Shown here: piece by piece, positions 30,438 through 38,847 of the stretch
Layout: each line of letters begins with the position of its first letter
How positions within the stretch are numbered: the stretch's first letter is position 1
Assembly (NCBI GenBank): GCA_035556715.1
Contig: DATMER010000118.1
Span: 20,056 to 84,055 of the forward strand
Length of the DNA: 64,000 bases
Direction of reading: 5' to 3'
Source: DATMER01 sp035556715
GTDB lineage: Bacteria > Acidobacteriota > Thermoanaerobaculia > Multivoradales > UBA5704
Translations under genes and position numbers: made by a program
Notes under the pieces: model-generated
What the model saw: the letters and a program-made list of their open reading frames with translations, nothing else
Told to the model about the DNA's origin: nothing
The model's database searches: none

Positions 30438-32284
30438 CGACCCCCCGAAACTGCCACGGCGCGCGCCGCCTCGTCCAGGAACGGCTTGAAATCGGTGGCG
30501 ATGATCCGGGTCCCCCGCACGCGATCGCGCTGCGAGGGCTCGAGGTCGCGCACCACCGCCATCCGCTGAAGCCAGCGGTCGCGTCCGTCGTAGTAGGCCT
30601 TGAAGTCGGAGCGAGCATGGACGCAGCGCCGGTTGTCCAACACGAGGAGGCTGCCGGGCTCGATCACGACGTCCCTCTTCACATGGTTGACAAGATCGCG
30701 TACCACCTGCAGGGCTCGCTCGGCTTCCGGCGTCTCCCCTTCCATCAGGTCGAGGTCGTAGCGCAGGAACGGGTCGAGACGGTCGCCGAACAGCACCGAT
30801 ACCAGGGGACCAGCTCCTTTGAGCTCGTCGACATTTCCGAACGAGTAGTCCACGCCAGTGCGGAACAGGTCGCAGAAAAGGGCGTCGCGATCCCCGGGCG
30901 GCAACAGGTGGAAGAAGCGGCGGACGCTGGAGAAGATCGTCCTCGCCCTCCCTTCCGGGTCCTGGCGCAGCCCATAGAGGAGCAGGTACTCCGGCATGTA
31001 CGGGTGGAACGCAATCTCCGTGTGGAAGTCGAGCAGGATGGACGAGCTCTCGCTCGAGAGCTTGTCGGCGTTCTGCTGCGTCGGGAACACATCCTGAAAG
31101 AGGCTTCCCTGCTTCTCCTGGAGGTACGCCACGGGCTCGCCGAGCGCCGACGCGATGCAGCACATCCACAGCTCGCTGGCGCAGGTGGTCTTGCGCACCC
31201 TCTGGCCCGAGCGGGTCGGCGTGGGCGGCAGATCGGGGTCGCAGGGCAGGTTGCGCAGGAGCAGCGCGCCGTCGGCATTTCCCCGCTTGGAAAATTCGAC
31301 CAGGGCGCGGCGAAGACGGCGGGGCATCTCATGGAAAAGCAGGCGCGCCTCCGCGAAGAAGGCTTCGAAGTCCGCGATCGGATCGAGCTTCACCTGCTCC
31401 AACAGCTCCCTCAGGTGCTCGTGCTCTTCCTCCGTTATGTCGAAGATCGTGCCTGGGGCCGGGCCCGGCTCCGCGTGCTGGGCGATCAGATCGTGGGCGG
31501 TCTCCGCCGCGCGCGGGAGGGGCAGCACGGTTCCGTCGGGGACGGCGACGCGGCTGCGGGCCAGCCACTGCAGCGTCTGCACGAGAAGGCGGGCGTTGTC
31601 GTTGTAGGAGACGAACGGCTCGGCAAACAGATCCGAGTCCCCGGCCACGACGACACGCCCCTGCCCTATCTGAGCGGCCGCGATCAGGGCCGCTCCGCCG
31701 CTGCCGCGCACCACGGCCTGCCCCCGATCATCCAGCAGGCCGACGGTGCAGCCGGAGCAGTAGGAGACGGTGTCCACATCAAGCGAAACGGGATGATCGG
31801 CCACGTTGCGCGCTTCAAAGACGTGGAGTTGCCGGCCGGCATGGACCGCGTGTCCCGGCACCTCGGCCAGGTCGTCGTTGAAGCGCAAGCCGAACCCCCG
31901 CAGCAGGTCGTTGACGTTCCAGCCCCAACGCTCGTTTTCAAACTCGCCCAGCACCAGCAGACCCATGCCGCCCTGCACCGCGTCGGTGATCGCGGCGATC
32001 TCCTCGGGGGAGAAGAACGCCTCACCACCCACACCCACGTGCGAGTGCTTCGACGCGCAGCAATGGTTGAGGAAGAGGATGTCCACGTGGCGCAGCCGCT
32101 CGGGGGTGATAGGCCCCTGCGTCAGGCGACGGTGCTCGCCCCCGAGGACCACCCGGACCAAGTCAGCGACGTGGGCGTATGAGTAGTACCGCGGGGCCTC
32201 GTTGCTGCTCCGGCTCATGGACAGAGCCAGGACGGGGTCCGCGGTCCAAGTCTGGTTGTGGGTCTCGTCGTAGAGAACTTTCAC
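30434..32284 (-). CDS. Amidotransferase-like domain fused to VioC/AsnO-type hydroxylase
   Basis: A 616-residue fusion. The C-terminal part (about 275-605) is a TauD-like Fe(II)/2-oxoglutarate oxygenase of the clavaminate-synthase/AsnO/VioC group: the iron ligands are H421 and E423 in FHTEIAFHPYMPEYLLL and H556 in CVHARSDFK, and RWLQRM near 570 carries the 2-oxoglutarate-binding Arg. This group beta-hydroxylates Arg, Asn, Lys or similar residues, free or carrier-bound. Residues 1-255 look like a class I glutamine-amidotransferase/ThuA-like fold (VDILFLNHCCASKH, GMGLLVLGEFEN, GRVVVAGDSDLF), whose role here is unknown. The start is GTG after AGGAGA. It lies between NRPS genes: 11 bp after one, overlapping the next by 4 bp. 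Confidence 0.82.
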   Translation of the reverse strand: MKVLYDETHNQTWTADPVLALSMSRSSNEAPRYYSYAHVADLVRVVLGGEHRRLTQGPITPERLRHVDILFLNHCCASKHSHVGVGGEAFFSPEEIAAITDAVQGGMGLLVLGEFENERWGWNVNDLLRGFGLRFNDDLAEVPGHAVHAGRQLHVFEARNVADHPVSLDVDTVSYCSGCTVGLLDDRGQAVVRGSGGAALIAAAQIGQGRVVVAGDSDLFAEPFVSYNDNARLLVQTLQWLARSRVAVPDGTVLPLPRAAETAHDLIAQHAEPGPAPGTIFDITEEEHEHLRELLEQVKLDPIADFEAFFAEARLLFHEMPRRLRRALVEFSKRGNADGALLLRNLPCDPDLPPTPTRSGQRVRKTTCASELWMCCIASALGEPVAYLQEKQGSLFQDVFPTQQNADKLSSESSSILLDFHTEIAFHPYMPEYLLLYGLRQDPEGRARTIFSSVRRFFHLLPPGDRDALFCDLFRTGVDYSFGNVDELKGAGPLVSVLFGDRLDPFLRYDLDLMEGETPEAERALQVVRDLVNHVKRDVVIEPGSLLVLDNRRCVHARSDFKAYYDGRDRWLQRMAVVRDLEPSQRDRVRGTRIIATDFKPFLDEAARAVAVSGGR

Positions 32285-32295
32285 GATCTCGTCTC

Positions 32296-35200
32296 CTAGC
32301 GGGTTTCCCCATCCATCATCTCGAAGAGAAGGGCGTCCAGGTCGCCGTCCGACAGCTCCACCGTCCGGACGAGGATCGGATCCTCGAACTCGGCAGGCAC
32401 GGCCGCCGAGACCGCGGCTGCCATACCTTCGATCGTGGGCGTCTCGAAGACGATCACCAGCGAGAGCTTGACGCCCAGGATGTCGCGCACCCGCGACAGG
32501 ATCCGGGCGGCCGAGAGGGAGTGGCCGCCAAGCAGGAAGAAGTCGTCGCGCACTCCGACGAGCTCGAGGCCCAGGACCTCGCTCCAGATCGCCGCGAGCC
32601 TCTCCTCCACAGGTGTGCGGGGAGCCACGAAGGTCTCCTCCTCGCTCCGCGGCGCCTCGGGCGCGGGCAGGGCCTTGCGGTCCACCTTGCCGTGCACGGT
32701 GAGAGGCAGCGCATCCAAGACCACGAAGGCGGACGGAATCATGTACTCCGGCAGGGTTGCCATCAGGAACTGCCGCAGGTCGCGGGCGGCGGGCGCCTCT
32801 TCGGGCGGAGCCACCAGGTAGGCTACGAGCTGTGCCTCGCCGCCACCGTCGGCGCGCGTCAGCACGATCGCCTCGCGCACCGCGGGATGGCGGGTGAGAG
32901 CAGCCTCGATCTCGCCGAGCTCGATGCGGAAGCCACGGATCTTGACCTGGTGATCGCGGCGGCCTAGGTACTCGAGGTCTCCGCCGGGGCGCACCCGCGC
33001 GAGGTCGCCTGAGCGGTAGAGCCGCGCCCCAGGCCGGCCGGCGAAAGCGTCGGGTATGAACCGTTCGGCAGTGAGCTCGGGCCGGTTCAGATAACCGCTG
33101 CTCAGCCCGTCGCCGCCGACGTGGATCTCGCCCGGCACACCTACCGGCACGAGGTTGAGGCTCGCGTCGAGGAGGTGCACGGACAGGTCAGGAATGGGGC
33201 GACCGATCCGGCTGCCCAGGCCCTCGGCCTCGGCATCCGCCAGAGTGACAGGCCGGTAAGTGACGTGGACCGTGGTCTCGGTAATGCCATACATGTTGAC
33301 CAAGCGCGGCCGGTCTTCTCCGTGACGCTCGAACCAGGGCAACAGACTGCCGAGCTCAAGGGCCTCGCCGCCGAAAACCACGTACCGTAGAGCGAAGTCC
33401 TCTTCGACCTCGCCCCGGTTGCGCACCGCCTCCTCCGCCGCGATGAGCTGGCGGAAGGCGGACGGGGTCTGATTTAACACCGTTACCCGCTCGCGGACCA
33501 GCTCAAGGTAGAACGCCTCCGGGGACCGGCTCACCAGGTAGGGCACCACCACGAGACGACCGCCGTGGAGCAGAGCCCCCCAGAGCTCCCACACGGAGAA
33601 GTCGAACGCGAAGGAGTGGAACAGAGTCCAGACGTCCTCCGGACCGAAACCGAACCAGGCGTCGGTCGCCGAAAAGAGACGGACGACGTTGGCGTGGCTG
33701 ATCGGCACACCCTTGGGGCGGCCGGTCGAGCCGGAGGTATAGATGATGTAGGCTAGGTTGCCGGGGCCGGCGCCACCCTCCGGATCGGCGTCGCTCTCCG
33801 CCTCCAGGCCCGGAGCGTCCAGGCAGAGAATGTGGGCGTTGCTCTCCGGCAGCGAGGCGGTCAGGTCCGTCTGGGTCACCAGCAACGGCGAGGCGACCCT
33901 AGCCTGCGAGTCCTCCAGGATCCATTCGATCCTCTCCGCCGGGTAGCTCGGATCGATGGGCACGTATCCGCCCCCTGCCTTGAGGATCCCCAGAATGCCG
34001 ACCACGATGTCCGGCGAGCGGTCAACGCAGAGCGGCACCGGCGTCTCCGGGCCCACTCCCAGCGCACGCAACCGCCGGGCCAACCGGTTGGCCCGGCGGT
34101 TGAGCTCGCCGTAGGAGATCCGCTCGCTGCCACAGACGAGGGCCACGGCACCGGGATCGCGCTCCACCTGTGCCTGGAAAAGCTGGTGCAGGGAGAGCTC
34201 CTGCCGTCCGAGGACAGGGCCCGTACCTCCCCACTCCTGCAGGAGCTGCACGGTCTCATCCTCGCTCAGTAGCGGAAGCTCGGAGAGCTTTTTATTGGGG
34301 TCGCGCGCGGCGCCGGCCAGCAGGTTCATGAAGTGACCGACCAGGCGCTCCATGGTGCTCAGCTCGAAGAGGTCGGTGTTGTACTCCCAGTGCAGGACGG
34401 CGTGCCGGTCTTCCTCGCGCTCCTCCATGCCGACGCGCTGCTCACCGCGAGGCACCACGATGACGTTGAGATCGACCTTGGCGGAGCGGTTGCCCCGCAC
34501 GCGGCGGACGACGCGAAGCCCGCCGAACTCCAGGTCCGGGACGGCCGCATCGTGGAAGTTGTACATAATCTGGAACAGCGGGTTGCGGCCGAGCTGCCGC
34601 TCCGGCCGCAGCTCCTGGACGAGGCGCTCGAACGGCATGTCCTGGTGGGCGTAGACCTCGAGCGTGAGCTCGCGCACCCGGCCGATGATCTCGCGGAAGC
34701 TGGGCCGCCCAGCCAGATCGCCGCGCAACACGAGCGTGTTGACGACCATGCCGATCATGCCCTCGATCTCCCGCGCTCGCCGGTTGGCGTTGCTGGTGCC
34801 GATGAGCAGGTCCTCGTTTCCCGTGTAGCGGTTGAGGACGGAGAAGAAGCCAGCCAGCATGGTCATGTAGAGGGTCACGCCCTGGCGGCGGCTGAACTGG
34901 CGCAGGCCGACGTACAGGTCCGAGGGGATGCCAAACATCTGCACGTCGCCCCGGAAGGTCGCCCGTTTCGGACGCGGCCGATCGGTGGCGATCTCGGTGG
35001 GGGCGGGATGGGCAGCCAGCTTGGACTTCCAAAAAGCGAGGAGCCGCTCCATGGCCTCCCCTTCCATCCAGTCCCGCTGCCAGGTAGCGAAATCGGCGTA
35101 CTGAACCGGCAACTCGGGCAGCGGCGAAGGCTCGCCGCGAAGGAAGGCTGAGTAGAGGGCCTTCACTTCCCGCAGCAATACCGCGTAGGACCACCCGTCA

Positions 35201-38200
35201 TGGATGAAGTGGTGCTCCACCTGGACAAGGATGTGGAGATCGTCATCCAGCCGCAGCAGACGCCAGCGGATGAGCGGGAGCCGTGACACGTCAAAAGGCA
35301 CTGCCAGAGTCTCGGCAACAATGCCCTCTGCTACATCCTCCCGCTCCTCCTCCGGCACCTCCCGCAGGTCCACGAGCGGCAGCCGGACCGGCTGCGGAGA
35401 ATGGATCACCTGCACCGGCCGGCCGTCCACGGCCGGGAAGCTGGTGCGAAGGATCTCGTGCCTGCGGACGAGCTCGGTGAGGGCCTGTTCCAGGATTCCT
35501 ACCTGAAGCGGTCCATGGAAATAGAGAGTGACCTGGAAGTTATAGGCGATGTTGCCGCCCGGCGTGAGCTGGTCGAGAAACCAGACGCGCTCCTGCGGGA
35601 AGGAGAGCGGGATGGGACGCCCATCGCGGGGCGCGCGGCGCACGGGCGGCAGATCGGGCAGGTCGGCGGCGGCTCCCCCCTTCTCCACCAGCTCCGCGAG
35701 CTGGGACACGGTCGGCCGGCGGAAGATCTCCGGGATGGGCAGCTCGATGGCAAGGGCCTGGCGGACGCGGGTTGCCACCTGGGCGACGAGCAGCGAGTGC
35801 CCGCCGAGCACGAAGAAGTCGTCGTGGATCCCCACCCGCTCGATCTTGAGGACCTCGCTGAAGATCCCGGCCAGCATCTCCTCGACCGGGTTTCGCGGCG
35901 CCGCGAAATCGGAGTCCATGTCTGGCCGCTCCGCGCCCGGCGCGGGGAGGGCCCGGCGGTCCACCTTGCCGCTGGGGGTCAGCGGCAAGGCAGGCAGAGT
36001 GACAAAGGCGGAAGGGATCATGTAGTCCGGCAGCGACTCCTTGAGGCCGTCGCGCAGGTCGGTCAGCGCAGGAGCCGGCTCGCCGATAGGCACGACATAG
36101 GCGATGATGCGCCGATCCCCGGGCGCGTCCTCCCGCACCACGGCCGCGGCATCGCGCACGCCAACGAGCCGGCGCAGCGCGGCCTCGATCTCCCCCAACT
36201 CGATGCGGAACCCACGCACCTTGACCTGATGGTCGGCGCGTCCGCGGAACTCCAGCTCACCGGCGCGCAGCCAGCGCGCCAGGTCGCCCGTTCGGTACAG
36301 GCGCGCACCCGGGGAGCTCGCGAAGGGGTCGGGCACGAAGCGCTCGGCCGTGAGATCGGGCCGGCCCAGGTAGCCGCGGGCGACGCCGGCGCCGCCGATG
36401 ACCAGCTCGCCGTCGAGGATCGGCGGCAGCGGCTCCAGATCGGGCGACACGACGTGGGCGAAAGCGCCCGGCACCGGCCGGCCGATCGGCACCTGAGAGG
36501 GGAAGTCGCGAGGGCCGTTCAGGTCGCGCCTCGTCGTGACGATGGTCGCCTCGGTGGGACCATAGGTGTTGAGGAGCCGGCTCCGCTCCCCCACCTGCTC
36601 GCGCCAGGTGTCGAGCCGGAGCGCCTGCGCCTGCTCGCCTCCGAGGATGACCAGCCGCACGCGGGAGGGCCATCCCAGATCCTGCGACTCCATCTCGGCC
36701 ACCAGCTCGTGCCAGTAGGCGGTGGGGAGGTCGAGGATCGTGATGCCCAGCCGATCCACCTCGCGAAGAAAGCTCTCCGGAGAGCCCGCCATGGCATCGT
36801 CGCGCAGCACCAGGGTGGCGCCGCGCGTCAGGCAGGGGTAGATCTCCTCGGCGCTGGTGTCGAAGCTCATCGAGGCGAACTGCAGGACGCGGTCGCCTGC
36901 GCCGACCTCCCCTTCCTCTCCGGCGCTACGTACGTAGTTGACCAGCGACGAGTGCGGGACGAGCACACCCTTGGGGCGTCCGGTCGAGCCCGAGGTGTAG
37001 ATGATGTAGGCGCCGTTGGCCGGAACCGGCTCGAGACCCATGACAACCGGCTCGGCATCCGCGACGGTGTCGAGAAGCACCACCTCTTGGCCCTGCGTCG
37101 GCAACGAGTCCATCAGGCTTTTCTGGGTCAGCAGCACGCGAGCGCCCGAGTCCTCCAGCATGAAGGCCAACCGCTCGCGCGGATAGACCGGATCGAGAGG
37201 CAGATAGACGCCGCCGGCCTTCAGCACTCCCAGCATGCCCACCACCATCCCGGGCGTGCGTTCGACACAGAGGCCGACCACAGATTCGGGCTTTACACCC
37301 AGCCGGCGCAATCGACGGGCAAGCAGCTCCGCGCTTTCGACCAGCTCCCGATACGTCAGGATTCTGCCGCCAGCCTCTACAGCCGGGGCGTCCGGGGTAC
37401 GCGCCGCCTGCTCCTCGACGAGGGCATGGACACACCGATCGACCGCTGCGGACGCGGGCCCCATGGCAAGAGTCTGCAGACCGTGCCGCTCCTCCTCGGT
37501 GATCAGGGGCAGCTCCGCCAGACGGGCATCCGGCCGGGCTACGAAGGCAGCCAGGATCGTCCTCAGGTGGCTGAGGAGCTGGCGGGCTGCTTGCGCATCG
37601 AGGCGGCTCACATGGTAATCGAGACGCAGGTCGAGGCCTCCGTCCCGCGGAGCCGCATACAGGGTAATCGGGTAGTGAGTGGCCCCCCGGACCTGCGAAT
37701 CGAGCATCTGGAGCCCGGGCGAGGAGGTAACCTCCACGGGATCCAGGGGGAAGTTCTGGAAGACGAGGAGGCTCTCGATCAGCCGAGAGCCGCGGGACAG
37801 CTCACTCCAGGACTGGATCCGCTCGAGCGGGCAGTATTCGAAGTCCCGTTGCTCGATCTGTCGCTGCTGGAGATCGGTCAGAGCAGCCATCACGGGCTCG
37901 TCGTTCACGCGCACGCGCACCGGCAGCACGTTGATGAAGAAACCCACCACCGACTCGATTCCGTCCACCTCAGCGGGGCGGCCGGAGACGACGCTGCCGA
38001 AGACCACGTCGCCGCGGCCCGTGGCACGGCTCAGGAGGGTCCCCCAGGCACCCTGCACCAGGGTGTTGAGGGTGAGCTGATGCCGGCGTGCCAGAGCGGT
38101 CAGGGCCTCGGCCTCTTCAGATGGAATCCAGCCCATCTCGCGACCATAGGTCCAGCTCTCGCCAGCCCCGCCGGTGCCGTCGTACGGCAGAGGCGTAGGC

Positions 38201-38826
38201 TCGTCGAAGCCGGCCAGGGCGCCGCGCCAGAAAATCTCCGCGCGGCCGAGGTCCTGGCGCTGGACCCAGGCGATGTAGTCGCGGTAGCGGCGGGGGGGCT
38301 CGATCTGCAGCTCCCGGCCTTCGCGGAGGGCGCCGTAGAAAGAGACCGCCTCGCCGAAGACGCGGGAGAGGGACCAGCCGTCGACGATCAGATGGTGGAA
38401 GCTCCAGACCACCTTCCACACGCTCTCGGTCAGGCGGATGACGGCAAGACGCATCAGCGGCGGCTGACCGAGGTCGAACCCTAGAGCGCGGTCCTCCCGC
38501 AGAAAGGTTTCCAGGCGGACCTGGCGCTCAGCCTCGGTGAGGGTCCGCCAGTCGTGCTCCTCGCAAGGCAGCTCGGCCTGCCGGCGCACGACCTGGAGCG
38601 GCTGCTCCCGGCTTTCCCAGAGGAAGAGGGTGCGCAAGGACGCGTGGCGGTCCACTACCTGCTGCCAGGCCCGGCGCCAAGCGGCCACGTCCAGCTCTCC
38701 TTCGACCGTCATCACGAACTGGTCGAAATAGACCTCCGACTGCGAGCCGGAGAGCAGGAGCACCATCAGCATTCCCTGCTGTCCCGGGGAGAGCGGGTAA
38801 ATATCTTCGACGTTCAGCTTGCTCAT
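32296..38826 (-). CDS. NRPS, C-A(X)-T-C-A(Thr)-T
   Basis: A 2176-residue two-module synthetase. The first C domain opens YPLSPGQQGML, the pattern of C domains that follow an epimerase or accept a COM-type partner, with HHLIVDG. The first A domain is of the LPTAYWHE type, pocket by eye DTEDIGTIVK, with two acidic residues and no assignment. The second C domain has HHFIHDG. The second A domain reads DFWNVGMVHK, one step from the classic threonine code DFWNIGMVHK. Both carriers have LGGHSL. AGGAGG precedes the ATG, and the previous NRPS ends 21 bp upstream. An acidic C-terminal helix (LSDGDLDALLFEMMDGE) is a likely docking element. Confidence 0.92.
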   Translation of the reverse strand: MSKLNVEDIYPLSPGQQGMLMVLLLSGSQSEVYFDQFVMTVEGELDVAAWRRAWQQVVDRHASLRTLFLWESREQPLQVVRRQAELPCEEHDWRTLTEAERQVRLETFLREDRALGFDLGQPPLMRLAVIRLTESVWKVVWSFHHLIVDGWSLSRVFGEAVSFYGALREGRELQIEPPRRYRDYIAWVQRQDLGRAEIFWRGALAGFDEPTPLPYDGTGGAGESWTYGREMGWIPSEEAEALTALARRHQLTLNTLVQGAWGTLLSRATGRGDVVFGSVVSGRPAEVDGIESVVGFFINVLPVRVRVNDEPVMAALTDLQQRQIEQRDFEYCPLERIQSWSELSRGSRLIESLLVFQNFPLDPVEVTSSPGLQMLDSQVRGATHYPITLYAAPRDGGLDLRLDYHVSRLDAQAARQLLSHLRTILAAFVARPDARLAELPLITEEERHGLQTLAMGPASAAVDRCVHALVEEQAARTPDAPAVEAGGRILTYRELVESAELLARRLRRLGVKPESVVGLCVERTPGMVVGMLGVLKAGGVYLPLDPVYPRERLAFMLEDSGARVLLTQKSLMDSLPTQGQEVVLLDTVADAEPVVMGLEPVPANGAYIIYTSGSTGRPKGVLVPHSSLVNYVRSAGEEGEVGAGDRVLQFASMSFDTSAEEIYPCLTRGATLVLRDDAMAGSPESFLREVDRLGITILDLPTAYWHELVAEMESQDLGWPSRVRLVILGGEQAQALRLDTWREQVGERSRLLNTYGPTEATIVTTRRDLNGPRDFPSQVPIGRPVPGAFAHVVSPDLEPLPPILDGELVIGGAGVARGYLGRPDLTAERFVPDPFASSPGARLYRTGDLARWLRAGELEFRGRADHQVKVRGFRIELGEIEAALRRLVGVRDAAAVVREDAPGDRRIIAYVVPIGEPAPALTDLRDGLKESLPDYMIPSAFVTLPALPLTPSGKVDRRALPAPGAERPDMDSDFAAPRNPVEEMLAGIFSEVLKIERVGIHDDFFVLGGHSLLVAQVATRVRQALAIELPIPEIFRRPTVSQLAELVEKGGAAADLPDLPPVRRAPRDGRPIPLSFPQERVWFLDQLTPGGNIAYNFQVTLYFHGPLQVGILEQALTELVRRHEILRTSFPAVDGRPVQVIHSPQPVRLPLVDLREVPEEEREDVAEGIVAETLAVPFDVSRLPLIRWRLLRLDDDLHILVQVEHHFIHDGWSYAVLLREVKALYSAFLRGEPSPLPELPVQYADFATWQRDWMEGEAMERLLAFWKSKLAAHPAPTEIATDRPRPKRATFRGDVQMFGIPSDLYVGLRQFSRRQGVTLYMTMLAGFFSVLNRYTGNEDLLIGTSNANRRAREIEGMIGMVVNTLVLRGDLAGRPSFREIIGRVRELTLEVYAHQDMPFERLVQELRPERQLGRNPLFQIMYNFHDAAVPDLEFGGLRVVRRVRGNRSAKVDLNVIVVPRGEQRVGMEEREEDRHAVLHWEYNTDLFELSTMERLVGHFMNLLAGAARDPNKKLSELPLLSEDETVQLLQEWGGTGPVLGRQELSLHQLFQAQVERDPGAVALVCGSERISYGELNRRANRLARRLRALGVGPETPVPLCVDRSPDIVVGILGILKAGGGYVPIDPSYPAERIEWILEDSQARVASPLLVTQTDLTASLPESNAHILCLDAPGLEAESDADPEGGAGPGNLAYIIYTSGSTGRPKGVPISHANVVRLFSATDAWFGFGPEDVWTLFHSFAFDFSVWELWGALLHGGRLVVVPYLVSRSPEAFYLELVRERVTVLNQTPSAFRQLIAAEEAVRNRGEVEEDFALRYVVFGGEALELGSLLPWFERHGEDRPRLVNMYGITETTVHVTYRPVTLADAEAEGLGSRIGRPIPDLSVHLLDASLNLVPVGVPGEIHVGGDGLSSGYLNRPELTAERFIPDAFAGRPGARLYRSGDLARVRPGGDLEYLGRRDHQVKIRGFRIELGEIEAALTRHPAVREAIVLTRADGGGEAQLVAYLVAPPEEAPAARDLRQFLMATLPEYMIPSAFVVLDALPLTVHGKVDRKALPAPEAPRSEEETFVAPRTPVEERLAAIWSEVLGLELVGVRDDFFLLGGHSLSAARILSRVRDILGVKLSLVIVFETPTIEGMAAAVSAAVPAEFEDPILVRTVELSDGDLDALLFEMMDGETR

Positions 38827-38847
38827 CTGAGCGCTATCCTCCTGCGG

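Noticed and set aside
30438..31169. An N-terminal extension of the NRPS at 23907-30437 up to 31169.
   Set aside because: The extension is the oxygenase gene read in another frame; ATG 30437 gives a normal C-domain start and a 4-bp overlap.
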